Shown here: piece by piece, positions 1 through 8,482 of the stretch
Numbering within the stretch: the first letter of the stretch is position 1
Layout of the letters: every line of letters starts with the position of its first letter
Translations under genes and position numbers: made by a program
Notes under the pieces: model-generated
The model's input: only the letters and a program-made list of their open reading frames with translations
The model's database searches: none
What the model was told of the DNA's origin: nothing
DNA from: Curtobacterium sp. MCBD17_032
GTDB lineage: Bacteria > Actinomycetota > Actinomycetes > Actinomycetales > Microbacteriaceae
Length of the DNA stretch: 64,000 nt
Assembly: GCF_003234855.1 (NCBI RefSeq)
Contig: NZ_QKTO01000002.1
Coordinates: forward strand, 248,001-312,000
Direction of reading: 5' to 3'

Positions 1-69
1 CTGCTCCTTGTCGGGCGTCTCGGCGGCGTCCTGGACGGTGTCGGGCTTCGGGCGGACGGGCGTGGTCAC
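1..69 (-). CDS. purL: Phosphoribosylformylglycinamidine synthase subunit PurL, N-terminal fragment
   Basis: Only the first 23 codons are in the window, read leftward off the left edge from a GTG at 67-69. The visible start carries the DTVQDAAETPDKEQ stretch, which matches the usual N-terminus of small-type actinobacterial PurL. PurL is the FGAM synthase catalytic subunit and works with PurS and PurQ in the fourth step of de novo purine synthesis. It lies 47 bases after purQ on the same strand, so purS-purQ-purL form one operon. The identification rests on a short peptide plus gene order. Confidence 0.85.
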   Translation of the reverse strand, partial: MTTPVRPKPDTVQDAAETPDKEQ

Positions 70-116
70 GGTGTTGTCGTTCCCTGTTCCTGGAGTCGCG
101 GGCGCTGGAGTCGCGG

Positions 117-818
117 TCACTTGACGAGCGCGCGCTCGATCACGGAGGTGAAGAAGGTGAGGCCGTCCGTGCCGGAGGCCATGGCAGCGCGGGTGTCCGG
201 GCCGAACCCGGGCTCCGTCGCGTGCTCGGGGTGCGGCATGAGGCCGACGACGTTGCCGCGCTCGTTCGAGACGCCGGCGATGTCGCCGATCGACCCGTTC
301 GGGTTCACGCCGACGTAGCGGAACACGACCTGGCCGTTGTCCTCGATGCGCTTGATCTCGTCCGCGTCGGCGACGAAGCGGCCGTCGGCGTTCTTCAGCG
401 GGATGGTGATCTCCTGCTGTGGGGCGAAGCCCGAGGTCCACGCGGTGTCGGCGTTCTCGACGCGGAGTACCTGGTCGCGCCGGATGAACTGCTGGTGGGC
501 GTTCCGGGTGTGCGCGCCGGGCACCAGGCGGGCCTCGGCGAGCATCTGGAAGCCGTTGCAGATGCCGAGCACGGGCATGCCCTTGCCGGCGACGTCGATG
601 ACCTCGGCCATGATCGGTGCCTTCGCGGCGATGGCTCCGGCACGGAGGTAGTCCCCGTACGAGAAGCCACCGGGGAGGACGATCGCGTCGACGCCCTGCA
701 GGTCGTGGTCGCCGTGCCAGAGCGCGACGGGCTCGGCGCCGGCGAGGCGGACCGCGCGCTGGGCGTCGCGGTCGTCGAGCGAGCCGGGGAAGGTGATGAC
801 CCCGATGCGCATCGTCAC
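117..818 (-). CDS. purQ: FGAM synthase glutaminase subunit PurQ
   Basis: This class I glutamine amidotransferase hydrolyses glutamine and passes ammonia to PurL for FGAR to FGAM conversion. At 233 residues it is normal length for the family. The nucleophile Cys87 sits in the GICNGFQ motif, the catalytic His196 and Glu198 are in MPHPEH, and the oxyanion region is in LPGGFSYGD. The GTG start at 816-818 overlaps the purS stop by four bases (GTGA), so translation is probably coupled. An ATG two codons downstream (810-812) is the alternative start. It sits between purS and purL in the same operon. Confidence 0.97.
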   Translation of the reverse strand: MTMRIGVITFPGSLDDRDAQRAVRLAGAEPVALWHGDHDLQGVDAIVLPGGFSYGDYLRAGAIAAKAPIMAEVIDVAGKGMPVLGICNGFQMLAEARLVPGAHTRNAHQQFIRRDQVLRVENADTAWTSGFAPQQEITIPLKNADGRFVADADEIKRIEDNGQVVFRYVGVNPNGSIGDIAGVSNERGNVVGLMPHPEHATEPGFGPDTRAAMASGTDGLTFFTSVIERALVK

Positions 819-1063
819 TCGACCACGCTCACGGAGACGACGTCCTCGATGACGGCGTTCGAGAAGACGTCCACCGCGATCTCGCGGACCTCGGCGAGCT
901 TGGCGTCGTCGACGGGGCCGTCGACGGACACCTCGAATCGCTTGCCGATGCGGACGTTGGTCAGGTCGTTCTTGCCGAGGCGGGCGAGGGCGTTGCCCAC
1001 CGCCTTGCCCTGGGGGTCGAGGATCTCGGCCTTCGGCATGACCTCGACGACGATCGTTGGCAC
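815..1063 (-). CDS. purS: FGAM synthase accessory subunit PurS
   Basis: PurS is the small structural subunit that bridges PurL and PurQ and helps channel ammonia. The 82-residue length and the pattern of an N-terminal beta strand, [11 protein letters not shown], then VRIGKRFEV fit the family well. It is the first gene of the leftward purS-purQ-purL operon. Its promoter must lie in 1064-1202, shared back-to-back with the PadR gene. A TAGACT-like -10 on the minus strand lies at 1103-1108, but I see no clear -35, so that is only a guess. Confidence 0.97.
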   Translation of the reverse strand: MPTIVVEVMPKAEILDPQGKAVGNALARLGKNDLTNVRIGKRFEVSVDGPVDDAKLAEVREIAVDVFSNAVIEDVVSVSVVE

Positions 1064-1160
1064 GTGTTCACTCCAGCACAGGGGTCGGGTGGGGACGAGA
1101 ACAGTCTAGGTGCCGCCCACGACCCGCCGGAGCAGTTGTGGATGACTCTTCGAAGGCGTA

Positions 1161-1176
1161 TGTTCCACTTCGAACA
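1161..1176. promoter_or_regulatory. Candidate PadR operator, inverted repeat
   Basis: TGTTC at 1161-1165 and GAACA at 1172-1176 form a perfect inverted repeat with a 6-base spacer, 27 bases before the PadR start. A second TTCGAA lies at 1150-1155. PadR regulators often bind dyads just before their own gene, so this is a candidate autoregulatory site. It is inferred from position and symmetry only. Confidence 0.45.
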
Positions 1177-1202
1177 ATCGGCATCGAACACCCGGAGGAC
1201 CC

Positions 1203-1811
1203 GTGCCCGACCTGACGCCCCTGGCGTTCGCGGCACTCGGCCTCCTGGCCGAGGCGCCGATGCACCCCTACGAGATGTTCCAGACGATGCTGCAGCGTCG
1301 CGAGGACCGGAACGTCAAGGTCCGACCGGGCACGCTCTACCACCAGGTCGGCCGCCTGGCGGACCTCGGGTACGCCGAGGTCGTCGGCACCGACCGCGCG
1401 GGCAACCGGCCCGAGCGGACCACCTACGCGATCACGGACGCCGGACGCACGGCGCTCGAGGCGGGCCTCCGCCGCATGGTCGCCGAGCCGACCGACGAGT
1501 ACCCGCAGTTCCGACTCGCGGTGTCCCACGTCGACAACCTGCCCGCCCCCGAGGCGGTGACCGCCTTCCGGACCCGGATCGACGCACTGCGCGCCGAACG
1601 CGACGGGCACGACGAGGCGATCGCGGGCCTCCAGGCCAAGGGCCTCGCCGAGCGCTACTGGCTCGACGTGGCCTACGCCCGGGCCGTGCTCACGGCGCAG
1701 ATCGACTGGCTCACCGCCGTCGCCGACCGCCTCGACGGCGGCGACATCCCCTGGGAGGGCCCGGCCCTCTCCGGAACACCCCTCCAGACCAGCAAGGACA
1801 CCACCCGATGA
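1203..1811 (+). CDS. PadR family transcriptional regulator
   Basis: A 202-residue winged-helix repressor. The N-terminal PadR domain (about 5-80) shows the family signature around MHPYEM, the GTLYHQ segment of the recognition region and an AITDAGR wing. The C-terminal half (about 100-200) is a helical Vir_C-like dimerisation region. The GTG start is preceded by GGAGGA at 1194-1199. The stop overlaps the ATG of the following DHA2 exporter (ATGA), so the two form an operon. PadR-exporter pairs usually repress the pump until a drug-like ligand binds; the ligand here is unknown. Confidence 0.93.
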   Translation: MPDLTPLAFAALGLLAEAPMHPYEMFQTMLQRREDRNVKVRPGTLYHQVGRLADLGYAEVVGTDRAGNRPERTTYAITDAGRTALEAGLRRMVAEPTDEYPQFRLAVSHVDNLPAPEAVTAFRTRIDALRAERDGHDEAIAGLQAKGLAERYWLDVAYARAVLTAQIDWLTAVADRLDGGDIPWEGPALSGTPLQTSKDTTR

Positions 1812-3457
1812 CATCCGCATCCGCCGCCGCCGACCTGGAGCACGGCAAGAAGCCGTGGCCAGCGCTCTGGGCGCTCGTCGTCGGCTTCTTCATGATCCTC
1901 GTCGACTCGACGATCGTCTCGGTCGCGACGCCGACCATCGCGACGGCCCTCGACGCGGACATCAACGCCGTCATCTGGGTGACGAGCGCCTACCTGCTCG
2001 CGTACGCCGTCCCGCTGCTCATCACGGGTCGCCTCGGTGACCGGTTCGGCCCGAAGGTGCTGTACCAGGTCGGCCTCGTCGTGTTCACCCTCGCCAGCCT
2101 CTGGTGCGGGCTCGCCGGCTCGATCGAGATGCTCATCCTCGCCCGCGTCGTGCAGGGCCTCGGCGCCGCGATGATGACCCCGCAGACGATGGCCGTCATC
2201 ACCCGCATCTTCCCGCCGCAGAACCGTGGCGCCGCCATGGGCCTGTGGGGCGCCGTCGCCGGTGTCGCCTCGCTCGTGGGCCCGATCCTCGGCGGCCTGC
2301 TCGTCGACGGCTTCGGCTGGGAGTGGATCTTCTTCGTGAACGTCCCCGTCGGGATCGTCGCGTTCGTGCTCGCGCAGAAGTTCGTGCCGTCCTTCGCCAC
2401 GAACCGTCACCGTTTCGACCTGCTCGGGGTCGTGCTGTCCGCGGTCGGGCTCTTCCTGCTCGTCTTCGGCATCCAGGAGGGCGAGACCTACGACTGGGGC
2501 GTCATCACCGGACCGATCTCCGTCTGGTCGCTCATCATCGCCGGCATCGTCGTGCTCGTCGCGTTCGTCGTCTGGCAGGGCGTGCAGAAGGGCGAGCCGC
2601 TCCTCCCGCTCGGCCTGTTCAAGGACCGCAACTTCACCCTCGCCAACATCGCGATCACCGCGGTCGGCGTCGCCATCGCGTCGTTCGCGCTGCCGATCAT
2701 GCTGTGGGCGCAGGACGTGCTCCGGTTCTCGCCGACGCAGGCCGCGCTCCTCCTCGTCCCGCAGGCCGTCCTCTCGGCCGCGCTCGCGCCCTACGTCGGC
2801 AAGCGGCTGAACACCTGGAGCCCGCGCTGGGTCGCCTCGTTCGGCCTCGCCTGCTTCTCCGGTGGGCTGTTCTGGTTCGGCGCCCTCATCGCGGCGAACG
2901 CCGACTGGGGCTGGGTGCTCCTGCCGAGCGCGCTCCTCGGGCTCGCGAACGCCTGCATGTGGGGACCGCTCTCCGTCTCCGCCACGCGCAACCTGCCGCC
3001 GCGCCTCGCCGGCGCCGGTTCGGGCGTCTACAACACCACCCGCCAGATCGGCGCAGTGCTCGGTTCCGCCGGGATCGCGGCCCTCATGGAGGCCCGTATC
3101 CGCGCGGAGTTCCCCAGTCAGTCCGGCGGTTCCGGCATCAGCGCCGAGCAGACGGGGTCGCTGCCGGGCTTCCTGCTCGACCCGTTCTCGCGGGCGATGG
3201 GCCAGTCGTTGGTCCTGCCGGCCGTCGTGCTCATCGCGGCGATCGTCGCGGCCCTGTTCCTGACGAAGCCGAAGCAGACGGCCGCGTGGAAGCAGACCGG
3301 CGCGGTCGCCACGCAGCCCGACGGCGGAGCGGTCGAGGGCCGTCCCGCAACGGGGCAGCGGGACCACGTCGCCGCGCACGCCTCGGCGCCGGCACCCGCC
3401 ACCGCCGAGGAGGAGCCCGCCACCACCGAGCACCACGGCAGGCACGCGGGCGCGTAG
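1808..3457 (+). CDS. DHA2-type MFS multidrug exporter (EmrB/QacA-like)
   Basis: A 549-residue polytopic membrane protein of the 14-helix drug:H+ antiporter family. The motif region GRLGDRFGPK (loop 2-3) and the motif C-like stretch VASLVGPILGG are visible, and the N-terminus has the typical ILVDSTIVSVATPTI of DHA2 proteins. A soluble tail of about 55 residues rich in His, Glu and Ala follows the last helix. It starts at the ATG overlapping the PadR stop. It probably exports hydrophobic drugs or antibiotics and is likely controlled by the upstream PadR protein. A strong hairpin follows at 3488. Confidence 0.93.
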   Translation: MTSASAAADLEHGKKPWPALWALVVGFFMILVDSTIVSVATPTIATALDADINAVIWVTSAYLLAYAVPLLITGRLGDRFGPKVLYQVGLVVFTLASLWCGLAGSIEMLILARVVQGLGAAMMTPQTMAVITRIFPPQNRGAAMGLWGAVAGVASLVGPILGGLLVDGFGWEWIFFVNVPVGIVAFVLAQKFVPSFATNRHRFDLLGVVLSAVGLFLLVFGIQEGETYDWGVITGPISVWSLIIAGIVVLVAFVVWQGVQKGEPLLPLGLFKDRNFTLANIAITAVGVAIASFALPIMLWAQDVLRFSPTQAALLLVPQAVLSAALAPYVGKRLNTWSPRWVASFGLACFSGGLFWFGALIAANADWGWVLLPSALLGLANACMWGPLSVSATRNLPPRLAGAGSGVYNTTRQIGAVLGSAGIAALMEARIRAEFPSQSGGSGISAEQTGSLPGFLLDPFSRAMGQSLVLPAVVLIAAIVAALFLTKPKQTAAWKQTGAVATQPDGGAVEGRPATGQRDHVAAHASAPAPATAEEEPATTEHHGRHAGA

Positions 3458-3487
3458 TCGCACGACGCAGCGCCATAGCGCACCGCC

Positions 3488-3523
3488 GGAGCCCCGGTCC
3501 CTCGCACGAGGGGCCGGGGCTCC
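3488..3523 (+). terminator. Hairpin terminator after the DHA2 exporter
   Basis: A 10-bp stem (3488-3497 pairing with 3514-3523, GGAGCCCCGG/CCGGGGCTCC) is extended by a G-T wobble and four more pairs around a CGCACG loop. It lies 30 bases after the exporter stop. No U-tract follows, as is common in actinobacteria. Confidence 0.75.
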
Positions 3524-3557
3524 GGCGTGCCGGCCGGAGCCGCGGAGCCGCAGGAGC

Positions 3558-3702
3558 ACGGGCAATGCAACGCCGGGGTCCGCCACCACCGCCAGGGCTC
3601 GCCGCGGCGGCGGCCGACGAGGATCCGGCGGCCGTGGACCACGGCCGTGACCGCGACGAGCGCCGTCGCCACGGGGTCGGCCTGCCAGGTGCTCCGGAAC
3701 TC
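3558..3702 (-). pseudogene. Candidate remnant of a CtaG-type cytochrome oxidase assembly protein
   Basis: On the minus strand about 48 codons read like the N-terminus of the Caa3-type CtaG family: a TWQADPVATAL segment, a hydrophobic helix, then RRILVGRRRGEPWRWWRT, which resembles the helix and RRRG...W...R loop of that family. Past the WWRT position the reading frame loses all resemblance and runs into the exporter terminator. The other helices expected of a roughly 300-residue CtaG protein are absent. I read this as a 5' fragment left by a deletion. The match is from memory of the family, so a chance hydrophobic frame cannot be excluded. The rest of 3458-3798 holds only the terminator hairpin. 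Confidence 0.45.
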
Positions 3703-3798
3703 GGAGGGTGACGGCGTGCGGTGCTTGCCGGGGCTGCGCTGCGGGAGTCGTCCTCCTCCGGACGGGAGGCCCGACACGGCTCCGGCGGACGAGGCTCC

Positions 3799-5154
3799 CT
3801 ACACGGTCCCCGCGCCCGGCAGTCTGGTCGCCGACGCTCCGGGCGTCGACACCGACGCCGGCACCGTCCGCGTGAGGAGCCGGACACCGACCGGGATCGC
3901 GACCGCGCCGACGAGCGCCAGCGGGAAGGAGAGGTGGAGTTGCATGACCGCGAAGGCCGGGCCGATCGTGCACACGGCACCGACCGCCACGAGCGGCCAC
4001 CCGGGGCGGTCCGACCCGGGCGTCAGGCGGGGGAGCGGGCGGTCCGAGCGGCGGACCAGGCGAGCGACGCCGAGGGCCACGGCGAGGAGCACGACCACCG
4101 CGACCGGGCGGGTCGCCCACCACGGACCCGAACCGGGCGACGGGAACGGCAGGCCGACGAGCAGGCCGATGCCGTTGAGCAGGATGAACAGCGGCAGGTG
4201 CCACAGGTAGATCGTCATGCCGTCGCGGCCGAGCAGGAACACGACGGCCTGCGCGGGGCGGGTCGCCATCAGTCGCGTCAGGGGCGCGTGCACGACCTGC
4301 ACGAGACACGCCTGCCCGACCGCGAGGAACGCCAGCGGGAGCATCGGCGGGTTGAGGTCCTGCAGCATGTCCGGTGCCCACAGCCCGACGGACGTCAGGG
4401 GCACGAGCAGCGCGTACGCCACGGCCGCGACGCCGAGCAGCAGGGCGCGGGACCGGCGGGCGAACCAGCCGTCGACCCACAGGAACCCGAGCTGCTGGGC
4501 GAAGAGCCACACCGGGCCGAGGTTGAGGAGCCCGACCTCGGCGATGCCGCTCGCCAGCCGGACCGCGTCGACCGCGGCCGCGAGCAGGAGCAGCACGAGC
4601 AGCGTCCGCCACGGTGCACGCGCGTGCAGCCGGGCCATGACCGGCACGCAGCACTGCGTGATGCCGTACGCCGCCAGGAACCACAGCGGGGACCCGATGC
4701 CGAACGCGAGTTCGTCGAGCAGCTCGGCAGGCGTGCCGAGTGCGGTGGCGATCCCGAGGCCGACGGCGAGCACCACGAAGAGGGGGACCGCGGGGCGGAA
4801 CAGCCGCACGAGCCGGGTGGCCACGAAGTCGCGCGCCGGGTCGCCGCCGGTCGGTGCCCGGGCGACGGTGCTGCGCCACCCGACGGCGCTCGCGAAGCCG
4901 CCCACCACGAAGAACAGCGGCATCACCTGTCCGACCCAGGTGGCACCGACGTACCACGGCAGTTCCTGCAGCGGACTGGTCACTCGGAGACCGGAGGCGT
5001 CCGACCCGACCCCGACCATCGTGACGTGCACGACGACGACGAGGACGACGCAGGCCGTCCGGATGAGGTCGACGACCAGGTCCCGCTGTGCGATGGTCCC
5101 CCGGGCGTCCCGAGCGGTGTTCGCCGGCGACGTGCCGGCCTGCTGCGTGGACAT
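3799..5154 (-). CDS. Membrane acyltransferase 3 family protein
   Basis: A 451-residue multi-pass membrane protein with about ten hydrophobic helices. It starts with RDLVVDLIRTACVVLVVVVH, the acyltransferase-3 N-terminal pattern (R-D-x-x-D-x-x-R then His in helix 1), and has a GQVMPLFFVVGGFAS second helix. These proteins transfer acyl groups from the cytoplasm to sugars, peptidoglycan, antibiotics or lipids. No neighbouring glycosyltransferase or polysaccharide genes hint at the substrate. It stands alone, transcribed leftward, divergent from the Fur-family gene at 5320. Confidence 0.88.
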   Translation of the reverse strand: MSTQQAGTSPANTARDARGTIAQRDLVVDLIRTACVVLVVVVHVTMVGVGSDASGLRVTSPLQELPWYVGATWVGQVMPLFFVVGGFASAVGWRSTVARAPTGGDPARDFVATRLVRLFRPAVPLFVVLAVGLGIATALGTPAELLDELAFGIGSPLWFLAAYGITQCCVPVMARLHARAPWRTLLVLLLLAAAVDAVRLASGIAEVGLLNLGPVWLFAQQLGFLWVDGWFARRSRALLLGVAAVAYALLVPLTSVGLWAPDMLQDLNPPMLPLAFLAVGQACLVQVVHAPLTRLMATRPAQAVVFLLGRDGMTIYLWHLPLFILLNGIGLLVGLPFPSPGSGPWWATRPVAVVVLLAVALGVARLVRRSDRPLPRLTPGSDRPGWPLVAVGAVCTIGPAFAVMQLHLSFPLALVGAVAIPVGVRLLTRTVPASVSTPGASATRLPGAGTV

Positions 5155-5290
5155 GGCTGGACGCTACCGGTCGTCCCACCCCATCCGAGTGATGCTCAGG
5201 TGATCGCGACCGGATCGTGACACATCGTATTCCGCGACACGCATGCGTCGGTGGCATCGGGGGTGCATCCGCCGTGTACTGTGGGCGTTG

Positions 5291-5307
5291 TCTTGAACGC
5301 TGCAAGA
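5291..5307. promoter_or_regulatory. Candidate Fur-family operator
   Basis: TCTTG (5291-5295) and CAAGA (5303-5307) form a perfect inverted repeat with a 7-base spacer, just before the Shine-Dalgarno region of the Fur-family gene. Fur-family regulators beside catalase genes usually autoregulate through such sites. The sequence resembles, but is not identical to, published actinobacterial FurA boxes. Confidence 0.4.
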
Positions 5308-5319
5308 GAAGGGCTCCGC

Positions 5320-5829
5320 ATGGTCGACGACGCCGAACTCCTCCGCGGAGCCGGACTCCGGGTCACCGCGCCTCGGCTCGCCGCGCTCCGTGCGATCGAG
5401 GCGTCGCCGCACACCACCGCGGACGACCTCGTCGGTGCCCTCGCGGCCGAACTCCCGACGACGAGCCACCAGGCGGTGTACGGCGTCCTCAACGCGCTCA
5501 CCGGCGCGGGGCTCGTGCGTCGGATCGAACCCGCCGGCAGTCCCGCGCGGTACGAGCGCCGGACCGGGGACAACCACCACCACATCGTCTGCACCATGTG
5601 CGGGGCGATCGGCGACGTCGACTGCGCCGTCGGGCACGCCCCGTGCCTGACGCCGTCGGAGACCCACGGCTTCGCGGTCACCACCGCCGAGGTCACCTAC
5701 TGGGGCATCTGCGCGCGGTGCGCTGCGGCCGAGCGGGCGGACGACACCGAGACGCCGACCGACGCCGCGCTCGCCGCGGCCGGACCGGACGACACCGTAC
5801 CGACCGGCACCGCACCCGGCGTGCGCTGA
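5320..5829 (+). CDS. Fur family regulator, probably peroxide-responsive (PerR/FurA/CatR-like)
   Basis: A 169-residue winged-helix regulator. The DNA-binding domain (1-80) has GLRVTAPRLAAL and HQAVYGVLNAL. The metal-binding part carries HHH at 86-88 and two CxxC pairs (Cys91/Cys94 and Cys131/Cys134), the structural zinc site of PerR/Fur proteins. The ATG at 5320 is chosen because it follows AAGAGAAGGG and begins at the usual family N-terminus; an upstream ATG at 5251 would add 23 unusual residues. The catalase gene 170 bases downstream strongly suggests a peroxide sensor that releases katA expression. The tail beyond residue 140 is acidic and low-complexity. Confidence 0.9.
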   Translation: MVDDAELLRGAGLRVTAPRLAALRAIEASPHTTADDLVGALAAELPTTSHQAVYGVLNALTGAGLVRRIEPAGSPARYERRTGDNHHHIVCTMCGAIGDVDCAVGHAPCLTPSETHGFAVTTAEVTYWGICARCAAAERADDTETPTDAALAAAGPDDTVPTGTAPGVR

Positions 5830-5901
5830 CCGCCGGCGCGGGACGGGCCTCCCGGCAGGCCTCTCATCGGCGTGCCCGCGCTCCGGCGCCGCCCGATCAA
5901 T

Positions 5902-5965
5902 CCGAGCCACCAGACCAACCCGAGCCACCAGACCAACCCGAGCCACCAGACCAACCCGAGCCACC
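5902..5965 (+). repeat. 18-bp tandem repeat between the Fur-family gene and katA
   Basis: Three perfect head-to-tail copies of an 18-bp unit (CCGAGCCACCAGACCAAC) start at 5902, 5920 and 5938, with a 10-base partial copy at 5956-5965. They occupy the katA leader, ending 34 bases before its start. Copy number could alter katA mRNA or promoter spacing. This is seen directly; the effect is unknown. Confidence 0.9.
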
Positions 5966-5999
5966 CTGACCGAACCAACCGTTCCACCGAGGAGGAACC

Positions 6000-7505
6000 G
6001 TGTCCGACCAGAACACGCCCACCACCACCACCAACAGCGGGGCTCCGGTCTCCAGCGACCAGCACTCCATGGGTGTCGGGGCCGACGGCCCCCTCGCCCT
6101 CCACGACCACTACCTGGTCGAGAAGCTCGCGCAGTTCAACCGCGAGCGCGTCCCGGAGCGCGTCGTGCACGCCAAGGGCGGTGGCGCCTTCGGTACCTTC
6201 ACCGTCACGCACGACGTGTCGCAGTACACCCGCGCCGCGTTCCTGCAGCCGGGCAAGCAGACCGAGATGCTCGCGCGCTTCTCGAGCGTCGCCGGCGAGC
6301 AGGGCTCCCCGGACACCTGGCGCGACCCCCGCGGCTTCGCGCTGAAGTTCTACACCGAAGAGGGCAACTACGACCTCGTCGGGAACAACACCCCGGTGTT
6401 CTTCATCCGCGACGGCATCAAGTTCCCGGACTTCATCCGCTCGCAGAAGCGCCTGCCGGGCAGTCACCTCCGCAACCACGACATGCAGTGGGACTTCTGG
6501 ACCCTCTCGCCGGAGTCGGCGCACCAGGTGACGTGGCTCATGGGCGACCGAGGCCTCCCGTCCTCGTGGCGGCACATGGACGGCTTCAGCTCGCACACCT
6601 ACCAGTGGATCAACGCGGAGGGCGAGCGCTTCTGGGTGAAGTACCACTTCCTCACCGAGCAGGGCCACGCGACCCTGACGCAGGAGGACGCCGACCGCAT
6701 CGCCGGTGAGGACGCCGACTTCCACATCCGCGACCTCTACGAGGCCATCGAGCGCCGTGACTTCCCGAAGTGGACGCTCAAGGTGCAGGTCATGCCGTAC
6801 GCGGACGCCGAGAGCTACCGCTTCAACCCGTTCGACCTGACGAAGGTGTGGCCGCACGCGGACTACCCGCTCATCGAGGTCGGCACGATGGAGCTCGACC
6901 GCAACCCGGAGAACTACTTCGCCGAGATCGAGCAGGCCGCGTTCGCGCCGTCGAACTTCGTGCCCGGCATCGCGGCGAGCCCGGACAAGATGCTCCTCGC
7001 GCGCATCTTCAGCTACGCGGACGCCCAGCGCTACCGCGTCGGCACGAACCACGCGCAGCTGCCGGTGAACGCCCCGAAGAACGAGGTGCACTCGTACTCG
7101 AAGGACGGCGCCATGCGCTTCGACTTCCAGAAGGCCGAGGTGCCGGTGTACGCGCCGAACACCCAGGGCGGCGCGCACGCCGACCCGAACGCCACGGACG
7201 ACGTGCCGGGCTGGGAGTCCGACGGCGCGCTGCAGCGCTCCGCCGCGACGCTCCACCCCGAGGACGACGACTTCGGGCAGGCCGGCACGCTCTACCGCGA
7301 GGTCCTGGACGACGCCGCCCGTGAGCGCCTGGTCGGCAACATCGCCGGGCACGTCTCGAAGGTGACGCGCGACGACCTGCGCGAGCGCGTCTTCGCGTAC
7401 TGGACGAACGTCGACCCCGACCTCGGTGCGCGCGTGCGTGCCGCGGTCGTGCCGACCGCGCCGGGCTCGAACGAGGACCCGGAGAAGGTCGCCGTCGAGG
7501 CGTAG
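6000..7505 (+). CDS. katA: Monofunctional haem catalase (clade 3, small subunit)
   Basis: A 501-residue catalase that dismutes hydrogen peroxide to water and oxygen. The distal His57 is in [12 protein letters not shown], Asn130 is in VGNNTPVFF, and the proximal haem ligand Tyr339 is in the RIFSY motif. The length is that of small-subunit clade 3 enzymes. The GTG start follows a GGAGGA Shine-Dalgarno ending six bases before it. The first 25 residues are Thr/Ser-rich and poorly conserved. It lies downstream of a Fur-family gene on the same strand, so it is probably part of its peroxide regulon. A perfect 38-bp palindrome follows the gene. Confidence 0.97.
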   Translation: MSDQNTPTTTTNSGAPVSSDQHSMGVGADGPLALHDHYLVEKLAQFNRERVPERVVHAKGGGAFGTFTVTHDVSQYTRAAFLQPGKQTEMLARFSSVAGEQGSPDTWRDPRGFALKFYTEEGNYDLVGNNTPVFFIRDGIKFPDFIRSQKRLPGSHLRNHDMQWDFWTLSPESAHQVTWLMGDRGLPSSWRHMDGFSSHTYQWINAEGERFWVKYHFLTEQGHATLTQEDADRIAGEDADFHIRDLYEAIERRDFPKWTLKVQVMPYADAESYRFNPFDLTKVWPHADYPLIEVGTMELDRNPENYFAEIEQAAFAPSNFVPGIAASPDKMLLARIFSYADAQRYRVGTNHAQLPVNAPKNEVHSYSKDGAMRFDFQKAEVPVYAPNTQGGAHADPNATDDVPGWESDGALQRSAATLHPEDDDFGQAGTLYREVLDDAARERLVGNIAGHVSKVTRDDLRERVFAYWTNVDPDLGARVRAAVVPTAPGSNEDPEKVAVEA

Positions 7506-7522
7506 TCGTCACCACCTGACGG

Positions 7523-7560
7523 ACGGGAGGCGCGGTGCCAGCTGGCACCGCGCCTCCCGT
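7523..7560. terminator. Perfect 38-bp palindrome terminator after katA
   Basis: A perfect palindrome starting ACGGGAGGCGCGG and ending CCGCGCCTCCCGT, centred on CCAGCTGG, 18 bases after the katA stop. It is one of a family of hairpins in this window that share the outer ACGGGAGGC/GCCTCCCGT arms (see 22947, 43336, 45755). Confidence 0.85.
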
Positions 7561-7607
7561 GTGTCCGGCCGCGTCCGGGCCCGCCGCCGGCACGGCCGAG
7601 TGGTCGA

Positions 7608-7806
7608 GACTCCCCGCTCACTTCCGCCGAGCGGGCACGGGGTGTCGGTCCGGGAGCTCCGGAGCGACGCTTCGTGACCAGGCGGCACGTGTGGTGGGGC
7701 GCTCCGGGTCCTCGCGCCGAGGGGACACGACTCCCCGTTCGGGTCCGCCGAGTGGCCGCAAGGCGTCGGTTCGGGAGGCTCGGTGCGACGTTCCGTGACC
7801 GGTCGG
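7608..7806. repeat. Imperfect 77-78 bp direct repeats in a gene-free gap
   Basis: The 355-base gap 7506-7860 holds no credible gene. After the katA terminator it carries two diverged copies of a 77-78 bp sequence (7608-7684 and 7729-7806). Both begin GACTCCCCG, contain TCCGCCGAG, GTCGGT and CGGGAG, and end with CGTGACC. They differ at roughly a third of positions. They could be decayed copies of a dispersed intergenic repeat. I do not recognise the family. Confidence 0.7.
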
Positions 7807-7860
7807 CGTCGGGCGTCGGGCGCGTCGACGGCGTCCGCAGCAGGGACAGGTGCCCGCGCG

Positions 7861-8427
7861 TCAGACCTGCTGGCCGTTGAGGAGGATCGGGCCCTCCGGC
7901 CAGTCCTCGAGCCGGGCCGTGACCGGACGGACCATCCACCCGCCCTGCTCGGTCTCCGAGACGCCGGCCCCGTCCGCCGTGAAGGCGCTGAAGGTGCCGA
8001 CCGCCTCGGGGAACTCGTGCCAGCCCATGTGCGCGTAGAACGGGATGCGGTCCTCACCCGCGCCGAGGAACCCGTACGGCACGCGGAGGCCGTCGAGGAC
8101 GTCGTGCACGCGGTCCATCAGCTCCCGACCGACACCGGTGCCCTGGAGCCGCGGAGCGACCCCGACCAGGCCGGTGTCGCCGACCAGGACGTCTTCGCCG
8201 CCGACCGTGACGAACATCCGCCGGATGCCGACGTGGGCCAGGACGACACCGTCCTCGGTGCGTCCGACCACCCGTCGTTCGGGTTGCATCCCCGCCCAGC
8301 TCCGGCCGCCGACGTACCAGTGCGACCAGCTCGGGAAGGCCTGCGCCAGCATCGCCGCGATCGCTTCGTGGTCGGTGAGCGTCAGCGCGCTCTCCTCGAC
8401 CACCTCCCACCGGATGTCGTCAGTCAT
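7861..8427 (-). CDS. GNAT-family acyltransferase with NodA-like features
   Basis: A 188-residue protein with an acetyl-CoA-binding GNAT core. The VGVAPRLQGTGVGRELM stretch is motif A (R/Q-x-x-G-x-G/A), and YGFLGAGEDRIPFYAHMGW is the motif B region. The SWAGMQPERR segment near residue 40 closely recalls the SWAGARPE signature of NodA acyltransferases. I therefore place it in the NodA-like branch of the GNAT fold, substrate unknown. The ATG at 8425-8427 is chosen because it opens the conserved region; longer upstream frames lack family similarity. It is divergent from the secreted-peptide operon, with 148 bases between starts. Confidence 0.85.
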   Translation of the reverse strand: MTDDIRWEVVEESALTLTDHEAIAAMLAQAFPSWSHWYVGGRSWAGMQPERRVVGRTEDGVVLAHVGIRRMFVTVGGEDVLVGDTGLVGVAPRLQGTGVGRELMDRVHDVLDGLRVPYGFLGAGEDRIPFYAHMGWHEFPEAVGTFSAFTADGAGVSETEQGGWMVRPVTARLEDWPEGPILLNGQQV

Positions 8428-8482
8428 CGCACCATCCTGCCCGGCCCCGATGGGAGTGGGGGAGCGGGGCGCCGACTGCGTG

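Noticed and set aside
1673..5305. Open frame of about 1200 codons on the minus strand
   Set aside because: It lies opposite the MFS exporter and overlaps the acyltransferase gene in a different frame; Arg/Ala/Gly-rich composition without motifs is typical of GC-rich shadow frames.
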